The translations under genes and the position numbers were made by a program. From Dermacentor variabilis (Eukaryota > Arthropoda > Arachnida > Ixodida > Ixodidae): DNA of 64,000 nucleotides. Under the pieces are notes generated by a model that was not told the DNA's origin, ran no database searches, and saw only the letters and a program-made list of their open reading frames with translations. Numbering within the stretch: the stretch's first letter is position 1; the number at the start of each line of letters is the position of its first letter. The DNA is taken from contig NC_134568.1 of assembly GCF_050947875.1 (NCBI RefSeq), forward strand, positions 204,919,217-204,983,216. Direction: 5' to 3'. This document shows positions 11,641 through 21,470 of this stretch, in pieces.

Positions 11641-12060
11641 TGTGATTATACCCAGTGACTTGAGTGTAATGTGATTAGCATCCTTAGGGTAGTTCACCCA
11701 CTTTGCGGGTGCTGTATGTCTGTCGGTCTGTCTATGTCTGTAATCGACTTCCCGCCCAACTTGGCTTATTAGGAAGTACATGGTTTAAGGGTAGCGCACC
11801 GGGCTGCTCCGCTGAGAGAACCGGGTTTGAAACCAAACACCGGACTAACTTGGGTCAATGCGTATGTGACTTTGAGTATGTGCCGCTTATCAGAGAACCG
11901 ATTTCACGGTAAGTTGTGTTACTGGGTATCTGCCATTGCTTATGTGCTGCTCTTTAGTGAACCTCCTTGACGTCATCTTAGGACACTGCGCATGCGCCAC
12001 TCTAAAATGAACCTCTTTTACGCCAACCTGAGTAACTGTGTACCGCTTAGTATGTGCTAA
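11640..12060 (+). repeat. tRNA-derived SINE-like repeat (family 2)
   Basis: GGGTAGCGCACCGGG near 11788 is A-box-like and GGGTTTGAAACC near 11822 is a B box. The body carries repeated GGTATGTGC/TACTGGGTATCTGCC-type motifs. The order TGTCTGTC-rich lead, A box, B box, ACTGGGTATGTG-type body recurs at 27905-28170, and the body motif recurs near 57190. Confidence 0.6.
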
Positions 12061-13059
12061 TCTTCCATCGCAAAAAAAAAAAAATTATTTAAGGTATATT
12101 CACTACTTGGGGCAGAATCAAGCCCGCCTCATATACAGGTTTTTTTTTTTTAGACCAAACAGATATGTTATGAAAAAAGTAAGGAGCGTGGTGAACGTGC
12201 CTTTTTGCAGACGAGTTCCTAGGCGAGGCGGACATACTTTCCCGCCAATAATGTGAGTTTTGAAACAGTAATTAACAAAAAATAATTAAGTACCGTTACT
12301 ATTAGTGCCTTGGCGGCAGTTGTCTAAATGGCAAATTTGGAGGCCGTGCATTTTAATGCACATCCATCTTTTCCAAATCTTGAAAATCGCACCCAATTCG
12401 ATATATTGATCATGAAATTCCAAAGCTCAATCGAGGCAATACGGAGACTGAGCGTGTCCCACTGCGCACCAGACAACAACGCTTCGTAAAGAAATGTGGT
12501 GTGAGGTTTGAATGATAGCATGGCTGCGACACATCCTGACCCCACACACAGCCGCACATGATGCCAGGCAAAACGTCCATCTGTAGCTGCCGTGAATGGC
12601 CGAGACGTTCAATTGCGAACTTCCTCGCGCTTGTCGTCACGAGGCATTTCGGTCTGATATGATCGCGGGGCCGCCTTTTCTGAAGCTCCCATGGCGTTCG
12701 GTTTCGACACTGCCTAGATTTACTGTTGAAATATGCTGATGAATATCTCGAATTAGGTGCGACTTCCACGATAAAAATATATATAGGGTGCACTAAAATG
12801 TGAATGCCGTCAAATTCGCCGTTTAAGCAAGTTTCCCTGAGGCACCAATAAAAAGCTAACTAATAAATTTTGCTAATCAGCTTTCTGAACACCTAGGGCT
12901 GTTGAACACCACGTACACCTAGGATTTTTGAAAAGAAACCTTCTAACCTTCAGTGAGAGTGCATTATTACAGATTTTTTTTTCTATCCGCCTGGGAATGA
13001 AAGCTGCGGTCAGTACTGTGGTATCCCCGGCGTTTACCGACTACTTCTCGCGAACAGCT
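12061..13059. other. Unassigned DNA
   Basis: Poly-A at 12072 and poly-T at 12140. The overlapping minus-strand frames at 12324-12793 show no domain, codon bias or splice pattern that I can support. Confidence 0.4.
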
Positions 13060-13690
13060 TAAATTGAAGGCTTTGCGTTCATGTAAAACGGTGCGCAAGC
13101 AGCCATCCGACCACAGAAAGGACACACAGCCCACGAAAAGGTTTCATCCACAGTTTGTTCTCAGAAGAAAAGAAGAAAAAAGTGGAGCGAACCAAGTTGC
13201 GGTGGTGCAGCAAAACAAAGCTCGATCACCGGCACAGCGCTGGCGCCGCGCTTAACAGACGTATGAAGCGAGAGCGCGGAAAACACGTACAAAACACTCC
13301 CCAGAAGCACTCGCCGCGTTCGATGAGTGCTGCGGCAGCAATGCCGCTTCGAAACGCAACTCTCGCGCCGAAAGAAAAACCGCGCTATCCGCGATCGGAC
13401 GAGGAACGCTGATCGAACTCCCGTTGTGGCTTTTGCCGAGGAAACCGCACAGGCATCTCTCACAGTAAGAGCGCCGCTGATGCAACTCATTACTCTTTTG
13501 TTCTTTTCGCTGTGGTCGCTTGGCTGCCTCCCGCGCACGCGCCTGTGCGCTCTGCTTCGCAATCTGCGCCGCTCGTGCTCGAGATGCTTGCATCTGCTGG
13601 CACACACGGACTGCTCGGTCGCGTGTGACATGTCCCCCTGGCCTCGCCCTGCTTTAGGAAAACAGGAAGTAGTTGCCTAGGTAAAGTAGG
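13060..13690. other. GC/CpG-rich patch, unassigned
   Basis: Overlapping frames of 117-156 codons lie on both strands, rich in Arg, Ala and Ser. One minus-strand frame has a low-complexity Arg-Ala-Gln stretch. Open frames on both strands follow from the high GC content. It may be a decayed repeat or a regulatory patch. Confidence 0.35.
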
Positions 13691-15616
13691 AGGGAGCATG
13701 CCAGCGATGGATCGCGCTGTGTTTCATCCAACCTGTCTTCCCTGCGGGAAACTTATCACTTCGCCGAAAAAGCACTCGCATAAGCGTGAACTCCGCTAGC
13801 CTAAGGGTAGACGCACTTACCACTGGTCGATGGCTTACAACTATTCTAGGGTTAGCTCACTTTACGAGGTGCTCGTTCTCATTGCATGCTTCTAAGCGAA
13901 ATCGGAGGGCCTAGACACGTTGGCGATCTTGTGAATACATACCGAGAGATCTGCGGCACTGTTTTTATATAGTAGATAGTTTTCAGCGTTGGCCTTTGTC
14001 CAATGAGTTCTGGTGTACGGAGCCATAGATCCATTACCAGGCTGATAATCCAGCGTTAATGGTCGCTGCACAGCAGCATCTACCTGAAGAATGCTGAGCG
14101 TTTGATAATTTTCTGAGCAGTTGTCGTTCAACATTCAGTCCATGCTGCGTGAGCCTAACACCACCCAACAGCTGCATGTATGTTCCCATTGACGCAGAGT
14201 CCAGTGTTCTAACGTTACTGCACGCGGATACGTCTTCCGCCCTTCGGCATACCTTGGTCGTGAAAGCACATGCGGAAGGACCCAAATTTCCCAATATTAA
14301 GGCCGAGAACAGCGGAAAGGTGTCTAGCCCCGACGACGACAATCTGGCATACAATAGCACCATACTATTCATGCATTACCAAACGACTTCAGCCGTTAGG
14401 GCCGTCAACCGAGAGCTGCAGAAAAAAAGAAAAATGGTTTCAGATCTGATCTTGCTGGCAAAAGGAGAAAACTTTATTACGTAAGCTATAGAGCTACCGC
14501 ACGTCACTGTTGTCAACACGCAAGAGCTGAACACCGCTTCATCTCCTCTGTAGTGGGGTTATCCACACGCTGTGCTGGCTCCCTCTAAACTGCTCTCCAC
14601 GTAAACAGTTAAACTGAGTGAATTTTATGTAGCAATCACATGCTGATAATTTAGGTTAAGCGTTTCATTTAGGTGAAACGTTTCAACAATGTTTCTAGCG
14701 CAATTTCCTGCAAGTATCTTATTTATGACGAACTCAAAGAATCCCATTCCATTCTTTCAGAATAGTGTGTTTCGCGCAGGACTTTTTATAAAAGCAGAAC
14801 AACGACCTGAGAGTATAGGCGTTTAATCCAGTACGTGACAAAAAAAAGTGAATACTGATTTCGAATGCCTTTAGGTCAATGACAAGACAACGGTCCCTGT
14901 TTCAGCGTTGTATGCGCTGAACCATGACCTTTGCTTCCAATCTGATCTCCATGCGTCGTTTGTTTCTCCGTAGTGCCCTTCAGAAGGATATAGAAGAGGC
15001 ATTGTCAAAAAAAGATCCACTAAGATCATGGCCAAGTGGTGATACTCAAGAAAGCGGAAGGCCGTGAAATCGTGATCGCCACACCGGAATACATAGTTCT
15101 GCCTAAAATAATTTCGTACAGCTAAGAATGAAGACCCACACAACCGGACGTTCTCCGCAGACGTTCATGCAAGTATTACCCCGAGACTGAACAAAAACAA
15201 GACATATGTTCAAATGTAACATATCACGTTCACTCACGGGTGAACACATGCTCACTGTGGAAAAAAAAAACGTTCGTAGATCTCGCGCATATGGGGGAAT
15301 CAGTGACGCGCGAACCTTTATTTGATATTTACTGAAATGGGGGGGCCTTCCCTTCTAATTCTTCTTCCTTTTTTGTTATTCAACGTTCCTTGTTAAATGC
15401 ACGCTCTTGTGCTATTTTGTTTCCTTGACTTATTCTTGCGCACCCGGCTGCGTTTGTTGTCAACATCTTTACTTCTTGTCTCTCAGTCTGCTTGTATATT
15501 CGGGTACCTAGGCAGTGGCACACACCCATTCTGGGGAATTGACCAATAATGTTCACCTACACAGTGCCACATTCCTAGCTACCCATAACCAGTGGTCGAA
15601 CTTGTCTATTTGGACA
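13691..15616. other. Unassigned DNA
   Basis: Frames on both strands near 14034-14484 overlap and lack motifs. Nothing else recognised. Confidence 0.4.
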
Positions 15617-15686
15617 CGTATCCAGTGGTACATATCCAGTGGTACATATCCAGTGGTACATATCCAGTGGTACGTATCCAGTGGTG
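15617..15686. repeat. 14-bp minisatellite, five units
   Basis: Five exactly spaced units of CATATCCAGTGGTA start at 15617, 15631, 15645, 15659 and 15673. The first and last begin CGTA. No spacers lie between units. Confidence 0.95.
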
Positions 15687-17100
15687 CAAGTCGTGTAATA
15701 GGCAAGACGGAAGGAGCCAGAAGCCAGCACCGGCATAGTGAGGGGAAGAGGCAAAACTTTAATAATCTGATACGTGGCTAGTAATCTACAGTGTCCCTCA
15801 AAGGCGAAAAACTAGGGGAAGAAACGCTTTCCATTTACAACCCACCTCCATAAATCACGGAGCCGTTCGCGCAAACGTTCTGGAAACAAGCAGCTGACCA
15901 GCTGATCAAAGTTCATACGCTTAGCAGAAACCCGACAAAGAGAATAACTATTATATTAAAAGGGAAACAAGTTTCATACGCTCACGCAACCAGCGTTACT
16001 ATTTTAGTAACGTCACACACAACAGTGAAGCCTACCCCCGGTAGATGATCAAAAGTTAGTTGAGGAGATTGATGCAGCTCTTGCCCACCTTGAAAATGAG
16101 ATGAAAGGCTGGAACACGTGATCGCCATCTTTCAGAAAGAGCGAGAACAGCTGTTACATGCACCCACAAAACAAGACGCAATACTAAAGAGGCAAGCGTT
16201 CCTGTCAACTCAGCACTGAATGTTGCTCCACTCAAAGTAAAAACGCCTTTGGAAGGATGCAAGCGGCCTCATACGATCGCAAAGCGAGGGAAAGACGAAC
16301 AAATAAGAGGCCTCTGCCATAAACAAATAGAGCAACTCAAGCTATTCAGACGCACTCAATGCTGTTCCAAAACATAAAGTGCAGTACGCGCAATCTGAAC
16401 AGGCACTGGAAGCTATAGTGGAAATGAGTCAGAGGCAGACATTCTGATAGCAGGTCTACGAAAGAAGCGCGAGCGTTCCACGATCAAGTGCTCGCTGCCC
16501 AACAAAAATTTCTTTGGCTTAAACCGAAATCAATGACAGCGTAGTCACTTCGCGTGCCCTCTTGAAAATCCGAATCGACGCTTGCAGTGGAAATGTATTT
16601 GCCGTGAGACGCGATGTCATCAACTAACAGGTTGCTTCAAAAAGACTCAAATATCAACCAAAGAGTACGTCGCTAAAGCATAGGACATACACACAGCCCG
16701 CCAATTTCATTACCACCGACTGAAACTGACCGTCACAGAGGCTGGGAGGTTAACTAGACTTTGTCTAGTTTTCTACTGTACACGTTGGAAGAGGGATGGG
16801 GAACGAAAGAGAGAGAATGCAGCAGCGCAGGTAAATCATCTGCACTAGGCAAGGCGCAGCGTGTTTACAGCCGGACAGTTTAAACTGTCGCCTTTCGGTA
16901 CTGTATAAGAGCTAGTATAGAGTTCTGAATTGATGAGCTGCGAAGCCAGACTACCAGGATCTTTGCTTCGACATAGGCCAATCGTTCACTCTGCTAAAGG
17001 CACAATGGAGAGCCTGGCGCTGTTCGTCGAAGCGGGTACTGCGACAACAGAAATGATCGATAATCTTGTATCTGCACTGAGCTCAGACGGGTAAGTCAGT
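15687..17100. other. Unassigned DNA with one LINE-tail remnant
   Basis: Apart from the I-type tail at 16738-16830, I see no gene, repeat or motif. Confidence 0.4.
16738..16830 (-). mobile_element. 3' untranslated remnant of an I-type LINE
   Basis: The run GGGAGGTTAACTAGACT, a pyrimidine-rich stretch and then GGAAGAGGGATGGGG resembles the tail just beyond ORF2 of the I-type LINE at 28650-28745 and the one at 57305-57400. No coding part remains. Confidence 0.5.
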
Positions 17101-18141
17101 CATCATCATCATCATCATCATCAGCCTCGTTACGCCCACTGCAGGGCAAAGGCCTCTCCCATACTTCTCCAACAACCCCGGTCGTGTACTAATTGTGGCC
17201 ATGTCGTCCCTGCAAACTTCTTAATCTCATCCGCCCACCTAACTTTATGCCGCCCCCTGCTACGCTTCCCTTCCCATGGAATCTAGTCCGTAACTCTTAA
17301 TGGCCATCGGTTATCTTCCCTCCTCACTACATGTTCTGCCCATGCCCCCCCCCCCCCCATTTCATTTTCTTGATTTCAACTAAGATGTCATTAACTCGCG
17401 TTTGTTACCTCACCCAATCTGCTCTTTTCTTATCCCTTAACGTTACACCCATCATTCTTCTTTCCATAGCTCGTTGCGTCGTCCTCAATTTAAGTAGAAC
17501 CCTTTTCGTAAGCCTCCAGGTTTCTGCCCCGTAGGTGAGTACTGGTAAGACACAGCTATTATACACTTTTCTCTTGAGGTATAATGGCAACCTGCTGTTC
17601 ATGATCTGAGAATGCCTGCCAAACGCCCCAAGCCCATTCTTATTCTTCTGATTATTTGCGTCTCATGATCCGGATCCGCCGTCACTACCTGCCCTAAGTA
17701 GATGTATTTCCTTACCACTTCCAATGCCTCACTACCTATCGTAAACTGCTGTTCTCTTCCGAGACTGTTAAATATTACTTTAGTTTTCTGCAGATTAATT
17801 TTTAGGCCCACTCTTCTGCTTTGCCTCTCCAGGTCAGTGAGCATGCATTGCAGTTGGTCCCCTGAGTTACTAAGCAAGGCAATATCATCAGCGAATCGCA
17901 AGTTACTAAGGTATTCTCCATTAACTTTTATCCCCAATTCTTCCCAATCCAGGTCTCTGAATACCTCCTGTAAACACGCTGTGAATAGCATTGGAGAGAT
18001 CGTATCTCCCTGCCTGACGCCTTTCTTTATTAGGATTTTGTTGCTTTCTTTATGGAGGACTACGACGGCTGTGGAGCCGCTATAGATATCTTTCAGTATT
18101 TTTACATACGGCTCGTCTACACCCTGATTCCGTAATGCCTA
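17101..18141 (-). mobile_element. 5'-truncated RTE-like LINE, 3' end of ORF
   Basis: On the minus strand this reads as the second half of a non-LTR reverse transcriptase. It has KKGVRQGDTISPMLFT, then LRFADDIALLSN as the catalytic FADD box, a thumb (KINLQKTKVIF), then VLPVLTYGAETW. Frameshifts at about 17600 and 17400 and a poly-C run at about 17346 break the frame. The end is a short 3' UTR (GAGGCCTTTGCCCTGCAGTG) and a (TGA)n tail at 17101-17123. Microsatellite tails and severe 5' truncation are typical of the RTE clade. It starts abruptly at about 18141. Confidence 0.85.
17599..18130 (-). pseudogene. RTE-like reverse transcriptase palm/thumb
   Basis: The longest clean part of the RTE copy, with the FADD catalytic box at about residue 34 of the 130-codon frame starting at 17991. 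Translation continues in frame upstream to about 18130 without a Met. It ends at a frameshift. Confidence 0.8.
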
Positions 18142-18619
18142 AATTCCGTAAATTAGTGAAATAAATTCGCAGAGATGACTTTTCAAACATTTCGGATGTC
18201 CAGCACTCTTGCTCTTGCCGGAGCCTCACTGTACGAAAACGTCAAACTTAGCAAGAGTTATTTTTATCTATCGAACACAAGGAGGATCAAGGGACAGAGC
18301 TGACTTGCGTCGTTGCGTAAGACAAATTAATTGTTCATGAAACAATACCAAAGACAGAAACGGACGCCAGAAAATATTGGATTTCCGTACACGAGATTGT
18401 TGACATCAAACGAACCGTAACCATAATTGTCGTCTCGGCTCATTCAGACCTAGGGCCACTTGGAAGCACAGGAAATAGTCCGGTTGGCTTTCATGCATGT
18501 CCCGAGGACCACGCCAACAATCCTTTACTATACTAGTGGTGCGTCCCGCGCACGGAGTGGGACTGTGGCACTACGTCGCAGCCTTAGCTAAGGCCGCTGA
18601 GAGTGCGGTGCTTTTCCTT
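18142..18619. other. Unassigned DNA between two LINE fragments
   Basis: No supported feature. It may be decayed sequence of the CR1-like element that follows. Confidence 0.35.
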
Positions 18620-19950
18620 GATAACTAAGCTGTGGATACTGCCAGAATGGCTTTCCGTGGGAAGCCAAGAGACATTCAGGACCACTTGCACAACTTTGGT
18701 CCTAAACGGATAAAACTGTGGACTAAACTTACATTCACAGATGACTTTAACTTACCGGGAATAGGCTGGTCAGATTTCACAGTCGCCAGAAAAGAGATAA
18801 CGCGTAGTGAGCGACTTTGGATATAAAATTTTCTTTCTTCTTTATGGCAACTTGTTGGGCAGCCAACGCGTATACAGGGCCTGTTATTTATTATTTTTTT
18901 TTTGCTCGACCTTGTCTTTGCGCCCTGCTCGCTGGCTGCAGAAGTTGGCGTGGAAGACGGTGTATCCGACCATAAATTGCTTCTGATAACACTGCCTCAG
19001 CTAAAGAAAAACGCTGAAATTCGTAGATATTCATGAAGAAAAAAATTTTACTGCTTATATTCGGGCCAGCGACGAAAGTGTTATTGTATATTTAGATAAT
19101 ATGTTAGACCGTTTCTTCTTGGAAATTTATCGTAGCGTTAACAACTTATGAATCGGGTTTAAGGATGGAGCAGCCTATTGTGGAGGAAAACCTTCGTACC
19201 TACTAAATTTAAAAGCACAAAAGGACAATCGTCGTAGATCACTCACAACCTTATACATTTTAAAAGAAGACGAAAAAGAATGCGAAAACGCAAAAAGCAG
19301 GGCCGCTGTGATGAGGTCTAAAAACATTCTGGTATTATGATTGCAAGAAGAAATTTTTTTTTCGAATAGCTTGGCTAACTTTGTAAAAGAACAATCAAGA
19401 AAATTTTGGGAATACTTATTAAAATCAGAGGACACAAAAAAACTTGGAATGAATGGTAGAATTGTTGAATAGTCGCGATTTATTTATTTCTCACTCGTTC
19501 AATAAGTATTTTCTGTCCGTGTTAACGCGTCCATCTGTGTCAAGTCCGGCTTTAACAGAACAGCCGAAAATAACTGAGCTGGTAATAACAGAATCAGGCA
19601 TTCTGAACTTACTCCTAAATATTGATACAAAAACTCTCCTCGTCTGGGCGATATATGTAACATGTTTCTGAAATGGAATGCAGAGCAGGTTACTTCCTTC
19701 ATGCGCACAATATTTATTGCGTCGCTAGAGAAGGCCACAATCTCAGCGGATCGACTTTGTGCAATGGTAATTCCCATTCAATGAGATGGTATCAGACTGA
19801 TACCATAGATCAGATAGATAAATACGGACTAATAGTATTAAAGGGTTGTTATTATAAGCTAATTAAACATACAATTACCATAACTTTAATTACTAATCTG
19901 GGACATAACAATCTCTTGAATCAATGCCAGCCTAGTTGCAAGAGGTTATA
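18620..19950 (+). mobile_element. Degenerate CR1-like LINE (endonuclease to early RT)
   Basis: The plus strand carries scattered pieces in the order expected of a CR1/L2-type ORF2. An endonuclease core (DDFNLPGIGWSDF, where GDFN is usual) is followed by TRIQGLL...LDLVFAP and VEDGVSDHKLLLITLP. A linker region holds FNKYFLSVLTRPS and ESGILNLLLNIDTK. It ends near 19950 with the RT entry HNNLLNQCQ. Each piece sits in its own frame, so stops and indels are many. It has the same character as the 57881-59108 copy, which happens to begin at about the residue where this one ends. Confidence 0.75.
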
Positions 19951-19984
19951 AGCACGGTTACAAGAGGTCACACCATGGTACAAG

Positions 19985-20220
19985 AATTAAATTTTGGGGC
20001 ATTACGTGCCAAAACCACTATGTGATTAAGACGCACGCCGTAGTGGGGGACTCCGGATTAATTTTGACCACCTGGGATTCTTTAACGTTCATTCAATGCA
20101 CGGTACACGGTCGCTCTTGCATTTCGCCCCCATCGAAATGTAGTCCCCATAGCAAGGATTTGATCCCGCAACCTCGTGCTTAGCAGTGCAACGCTAGAGC
20201 CACTACGCAACCACGACGGG
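19985..20220 (-). repeat. tRNA-derived SINE (family 1), near full length
   Basis: On the minus strand a tRNA-like head (degenerate B box near 20155-20172) leads into a body whose plus-strand reading includes TTACGTGCCAAAACCAC and CACGCCGTAGTGGGGGACTC. The same body appears at 21348-21470 and 40366-40576. Tick genomes are known to hold tRNA-derived SINEs such as Ruka; I cannot confirm which family this is. Confidence 0.75.
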
Positions 20221-20640
20221 TATGACAACAGCATGATTATGGTAGAAAGACGCAGAAGGAATGACGTCGATAGAACCACGAAGGAAGTACGACGACGACG
20301 TCATGGCGTAAATGACATGACGTTAATAATATGACAACGACTGTGTGACGACGACGACATAACGAAAGCGGGATTACGAAGTTAAAAGAAGAAGGATAGT
20401 ACGACCACGACGGCACCACGATGACGCTATGACAACGAACGCATGACGACGACTATGCGACGACGATGCAATGACGACGATGACACGACAACGGTATGAG
20501 GATTATAGGCGTCAGCCAATGGTTCTCACGCCATAGTCGCCACGACTATGGCGTGACGACGACGACACAACGAAGCTGGAATGACGACGATGCAATCACC
20601 AGGATGATATCACGAGCACGAGCACGTACCTGTAGTGGCC
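20221..20640. repeat. GACGAC/ATGACG-rich degenerate tandem repeat
   Basis: Imperfect units built from ATGACGACGA, ACGACGACG and close variants fill the stretch. It has no coding frame and includes a perfect 13-bp hairpin at 20527-20555. Confidence 0.75.
20527..20555. repeat. Perfect 13-bp hairpin
   Basis: CACGCCATAGTCG and its exact complement are separated by CCA. It lies in the GACGAC-rich repeat. Confidence 0.85.
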
Positions 20641-20676
20641 CAAGCTGATACACAACTTGGGTACTGGGTCTAGCTA

Positions 20677-20699
20677 GCAAAGCAAAGCAAAGCAAAGCA

Positions 20700-20761
<62 letters not shown>

Positions 20762-20792
20762 GCTAGCTAGCTAGCTAGCTAGCTAGCTAGCT
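20677..20792. repeat. Compound microsatellite (AAAGC)n-(ATCT)n-(AGCT)n
   Basis: Four AAAGC units, about 16 ATCT units (20699-20763), then about eight AGCT units. The AGCT part is self-complementary. Confidence 0.95.
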
Positions 20793-20959
20793 TTGAGACA
20801 TTTGTTGACTTCAAGTAAAAAAATCCTTGGAGTGAGGGAGGGCAGGTGGCCAGCACATATACAGGGGATCGGAATTTGTTTTGTATTTTTCAAATAGTAT
20901 TTAAAATAAGTTATTGAGCAATGAGAAAAACAATGACTGTTTGGTACATATTAGCATCT

Positions 20960-21067
20960 ATCACCTCCTTCAGAAGAGTAGGCAGGCGTTGTGCCCCTTC
21001 CGGTGGCAGTAGCCAGCCTGCTCCTCGCTTTCCCTTTCCTGTTAACTGTGTATATGTGTTCAAAACA

Positions 21068-21141
<74 letters not shown>
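20960..21141 (+). repeat. Interspersed repeat 3' end with (AAT)n tail
   Basis: A CT-rich segment (GCCAGCCTGCTCC, CTTTCCCTTTCCTGTTAACT) runs into TGTGTATATGTGTTCAAAACA and then about 25 AAT units (21067-21141). A unique 3' end followed by a simple-repeat tail suggests a SINE or LINE terminus. The family is unknown. Confidence 0.55.
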
Positions 21142-21142
<1 letters not shown>

Positions 21143-21288
21143 CTATAACTAAAACATCTGTGATCATACGTATGGAGCAGAGAATTCCTTCAATGCTGGA
21201 AGGTTTTGTACAAGTTCAGCCTTCTCATTTCAATGCTTCACACAAGCTGAAGGGGCGCAGACTCAGAGATAAGTGGCTGTCTTGTACA

Positions 21289-21470
21289 CATGAATGAATG
21301 AATGAATGAATGAATAAATGAATGAATGAATGAATGAATGAATGAATCCTGGGGTTTTACGTGCCAGAACCACGGTTTGATCATGAGGCACGCCGTAGTG
21401 GGGGACTCCGGATTAATTTTGACCGCCAGGGGCTCTTTAACGTGCCCACCATGCACGGGACACGGACATT
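21289..21470 (-). repeat. 5'-truncated SINE (family 1) with (TGAA)n tail
   Basis: About 14 TGAA units (21289-21347) abut CCTGGGGTTTTACGTGCC, the 3' end of the family-1 SINE on the minus strand. Similarity fades after about 21470, so the tRNA-like head is missing. The TTCA repeat is the element's own tail. Confidence 0.8.

Noticed and set aside
12410..12793. 127-codon minus-strand frame as a gene
   Set aside because: No domain, overlapping frames in other phases, no splice or promoter support.
13161..13680. Overlapping frames of 117-156 codons on both strands
   Set aside because: GC-rich DNA gives long frames by chance; composition is low-complexity Arg/Ala/Ser.
15617..15686. CRISPR-like array
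   Set aside because: The 14-bp units are directly tandem with no spacers, and the DNA is eukaryotic.
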